Assembly (NCBI GenBank): GCA_036558265.1
Contig: DATBFY010000585.1
Span: 1 to 9,984 of the forward strand
DNA: 9,984 nt
Direction of reading: 5' to 3'
DNA from: RYN-433 sp036558265
GTDB taxonomy: Bacteria; Planctomycetota; Phycisphaerae; Tepidisphaerales; Tepidisphaeraceae
Positions 8,283-9,984 of this stretch are shown here, in pieces. A program made the position numbers and the translations under genes. The notes below the pieces were generated by a model. That model was not told the origin of the DNA and searched no databases. It saw only the letters and a program-made list of their open reading frames with translations. Position 1 is the first letter of the stretch, and the number at the start of each line of letters is the position of its first letter.

Positions 8283-9377
8283 ATGTCTCAAGGCACACTG
8301 GAAGGGATTCTGCACTTCAAAGACGACCGCGCTGACGGGCAGTTGCGCGACCCGGCGCATCCGCTGCGACTGGTCGGGGGCGGCATCTTCGTCTCGCGCC
8401 AGATCATCAAGGAGCTGCACCTGCGCCCGGGCCTGATGGTCAAGGGCCAGCCCAAGGGACGCCACCTGACGCGCGTCCACTCGATCGAGGGGTGCAGCCC
8501 GGAGGAGTACGCCGAGCGCACCCACATCTACGAGGCCATCGCGCTCGACCCCCACCCGATGCTCAAGCTCGAGCATGACCCCAACGAGCTGACCACGCGG
8601 ATGATCGACATCCTGACGCCCGTCGGCTTCGGCCAGCGCGGGCTGATCGTCGCCCCCCCGCGCACGGGCAAGACGATCCTCCTTCAGAACATCGCCAAGG
8701 GCATCCACGCGAACTATCCGGACACCGAGCTGGTGCTGCTGCTGATCGACGAGCGGCCCGAAGAGGTGACGGACATGCGGCGGAACATCCCCGGCACCGT
8801 CTACGCCTCGAGCAACGACAACGACGTCGAGAAGCACCTGGACCTCGCGCAGCTCATCATCGAGCGGTGCAAGCGGAAGGTGGAGTTCGGGAAGAACATC
8901 GTCGTGCTGCTGGACTCGCTGACCCGCGTAGGGCGGGCGTTTAACGCCGGCGGGCCCAACGGCGGGCGCACGATGTCCGGCGGCCTGGACAACCGCGCCC
9001 TGGAGATCCCCAAGCGACTCTTCGGCGCGGCCCGCAAGATCGAGAACGGCGGCAGCCTCACCATCCTGGCGACCTGCCTGATCGACACCGGCAGCCGGAT
9101 GGACCAGGTCATCTTTGAGGAGTTCAAGGGCACCGGCAACATGGAGCTGACACTGGACCGGCAACTGGCCAACCAGCGCATCTTCCCCGCGCTCAATATC
9201 CTCCAGTCCGGCACGCGCAAGGAGGAAAAGCTGCTCGATGAAAAGGGCCTGGCGGCCGCGCGCAACATCCGGCGGCACCTCTTGAACATGACGCCGACGC
9301 AGGCGATCAAGAGCTTGCAGGATTTGATGAAGAAGGTGCCGACGAATCAGCAGATCTTCGATTCGGTGCGGGCGTAG
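8283..9377 (+). CDS. rho: Transcription termination factor Rho, short form
   Basis: Hexameric RNA-dependent ATPase/helicase that ends transcription by pulling RNA from polymerase. From ATG 8283 it is 364 aa, against 419 in E. coli. The ATPase core is complete: FGQRGLIVAPP (116-126), Walker A APPRTGKT (124-131), LLLIDERPEEVTDMRR (152-167), Walker B VVLLDS (207-212), Q-loop PNGGRTMSGG (225-234), R-loop EEFKGTGNMEL (279-289) and SGTRKEEKLL (309-318). The N-terminus differs. The helical N-terminal domain is absent, and the cold-shock-like RNA-binding domain starts at residue 4. The RNP1 segment, GFGFLR in E. coli, reads DGQLRDP here. The lysine before the Walker A glycine is Arg (PPRTGKT for PPKAGKT). 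An in-frame GTG at 8109 would add 58 residues that do not look like Rho. No good Shine-Dalgarno precedes the ATG. The family call is certain; normal termination activity is not shown by the sequence. Confidence 0.93.
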   Translation: MSQGTLEGILHFKDDRADGQLRDPAHPLRLVGGGIFVSRQIIKELHLRPGLMVKGQPKGRHLTRVHSIEGCSPEEYAERTHIYEAIALDPHPMLKLEHDPNELTTRMIDILTPVGFGQRGLIVAPPRTGKTILLQNIAKGIHANYPDTELVLLLIDERPEEVTDMRRNIPGTVYASSNDNDVEKHLDLAQLIIERCKRKVEFGKNIVVLLDSLTRVGRAFNAGGPNGGRTMSGGLDNRALEIPKRLFGAARKIENGGSLTILATCLIDTGSRMDQVIFEEFKGTGNMELTLDRQLANQRIFPALNILQSGTRKEEKLLDEKGLAAARNIRRHLLNMTPTQAIKSLQDLMKKVPTNQQIFDSVRA

Positions 9378-9380
9378 CAC

Positions 9381-9395
9381 GGCGAACGCTTCGCC
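9381..9395. terminator. Hairpin directly after rho (possible terminator-like element)
   Basis: GGCGAA-CGC-TTCGCC is a perfect 6-bp stem beginning 3 bases after the rho stop. The plus-strand sequence after it is AAAAC rather than a T-run, so intrinsic termination of rho is doubtful. It may act as a 3' end protector. Confidence 0.35.
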
Positions 9396-9422
9396 AAAAC
9401 ATGCAGGGGCTGGTCAGGTCGG

Positions 9423-9439
9423 GCTCAGCGGTTTTGAGC
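9423..9439. repeat. Inverted repeat between rho and the acetyltransferase
   Basis: GCTCA and TGAGC form a perfect 5-bp dyad around a 7-base loop. It is short, so it may be chance, but it is the middle of three dyads in the 90-base spacer. Confidence 0.3.
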
Positions 9440-9446
9440 GTTCGTC

Positions 9447-9470
9447 CATGCACGCTAATCTTCGTGCATG
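9447..9470. promoter_or_regulatory. Perfect 8-bp inverted repeat covering the acetyltransferase start codon
   Basis: CATGCACG, an 8-base loop CTAATCTT, then CGTGCATG. The last three bases of the right arm are the ATG of the acetyltransferase gene. In RNA this would pair the start codon; in DNA it is a symmetrical site that a dimeric repressor could use. No Shine-Dalgarno lies upstream. The loop resembles a -10 box (TAATCT) with a loose TTGAGC 16 bases before it, which would place transcription start at the ATG itself (a leaderless message); this reading is speculative. Confidence 0.45.
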
Positions 9471-9984
9471 CCCGACGCCATCCACATCCGCCCCGCCGCC
9501 CCCGCCGACGCACCAGTCATCGCCGAATACAACGCCGCCATGGCGCTCGAGACCGAACACAAACGCCTCGACCCCGCCACGCTCCGCGCCGGCGTCGAAT
9601 GGGCCGTCGCCCACCCCGATGCCGCCCGCTATTTCCTCGCCGAAGTCGCCGGTCAGGTCGTCGCCCAGCTCATGATCACCTTCGAATGGTCCGACTGGCG
9701 CAACGCGATGTTCTGGTGGGTGCAAAGCGTCTACGTCCACCCCGATTTCCGATCCCGTGGCGTCTTCGGCACGCTCTACCGCCACGTCGAGGTGCTGGCG
9801 CGCGAGGCCCGCGCCTGCGGGCTTCGCCTTTACGTCGAGAAGGACAACGCCCGGGCACAGGAAGTCTACCGGCGGCTGGGCATGTCGGACGCCGGGTACC
9901 TGGTCTACGAGTCGGATTGGTCGGGCTGCAGCCAGGAGAAATCGGGTAGGAGGGGGCCTTGCGGCCCCCGTCCTCCCACACCAC
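9468..9984 (+). CDS. GNAT family N-acetyltransferase (3' end outside window)
   Basis: Acetyl-CoA-dependent acetyltransferase of unknown substrate; 172 codons are visible and the frame is open at the window end. The N-terminal IHIRPAAPADAPVIAEYNAAM is typical of GNAT strand 1 and helix 1 (in two parts, IHIRPAAPADA and PVIAEYNAAM). Motif A is VQSVYVHPDFRSRGVFGTLY (85-104), with the pyrophosphate-binding R-S-R-G-V-F in a known RGVF-type variant. Motif B is LRLYVEKDNARAQEVYRRLG (119-138), then a final strand MSDAGYLVYESDW (139-151). The domain is complete by about residue 151. The remaining codons run into a GC-rich palindrome, so a stop may have been lost or the true stop lies just beyond the window. 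The ATG at 9468 fits the normal GNAT start; ATG 9540 would cut into helix 1. It starts 90 bases after rho on the same strand. Confidence 0.9.
   Translation, partial: MPDAIHIRPAAPADAPVIAEYNAAMALETEHKRLDPATLRAGVEWAVAHPDAARYFLAEVAGQVVAQLMITFEWSDWRNAMFWWVQSVYVHPDFRSRGVFGTLYRHVEVLAREARACGLRLYVEKDNARAQEVYRRLGMSDAGYLVYESDWSGCSQEKSGRRGPCGPRPPTP
9948..9974. terminator. GC-rich hairpin at the window end
   Basis: AGGAGGGGGCC, loop TTGC, then GGCCCCC and TCCT with one bulged G between them, giving an 11-bp stem. It is terminator-like in strength, but the plus-strand sequence after it (CCCACACCAC) has no T-run. It lies inside the open frame that continues from the acetyltransferase. Confidence 0.45.

Noticed and set aside
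8238..9380. Minus-strand frame of 380 codons opposite rho
   Set aside because: Rho motifs on the plus strand are unambiguous. The antisense product has only Leu/Val/Asp/Arg-rich sequence.
9414..9785. Minus-strand frame of 123 codons opposite the acetyltransferase
   Set aside because: GNAT motifs A and B on the plus strand are clear; the antisense product is Gly/Val/Asp-rich low-complexity sequence.

Overview
The window is high-GC bacterial DNA, most likely from a planctomycete, probably of the class Phycisphaerae. The best evidence is the large exported protein at 1604-4876. It starts with a variant of the planctomycetal LEPR-XLL export motif (LESRLLLSG), carries about 18 ELWxxDGT repeats and ends in a type I dockerin. 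The DUF6797/sugar-dehydrogenase-like exported protein beside it also belongs to a family common in Planctomycetes and Verrucomicrobia. The class-level placement is inference.

There are six protein genes, two of them cut by the window edges. Four lie on the minus strand and, read in transcription order from right to left, are: a YqeY-family protein (7960 to 7526); an exported DUF6797 beta-propeller protein (7529 to 5028) whose start overlaps the yqeY stop in an ATGA; the ELWxxDGT/dockerin protein (4876 to 1604), with its own good sigma70-type promoter and Shine-Dalgarno; and a GAF-PAS-AAA+ sigma54-dependent activator (1554 to beyond base 1). Two lie on the plus strand: a short transcription terminator Rho (8283-9377) and a GNAT acetyltransferase (9468 to beyond base 9984). 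The divergent 7961-8282 spacer separates yqeY from rho.

The genes do not form one obvious pathway. Two are housekeeping or RNA-related (YqeY, Rho), two are secreted or surface proteins, one is a sensor-regulator and one is a small acetyltransferase. No phage, transposon, CRISPR, rRNA or tRNA gene was seen. I did not find a clearly new multi-gene system.

The points most worth a second look are: a 7-bp tandem repeat (five copies) inside the reading frame of the DUF6797 gene; a Rho that lacks the N-terminal helical domain and the aromatic RNP1 residues of the primary RNA-binding site while keeping the ATPase core; a run of inverted repeats between rho and the acetyltransferase, one of which contains the acetyltransferase start codon; and the acetyltransferase frame running into a GC-rich hairpin at the window end.
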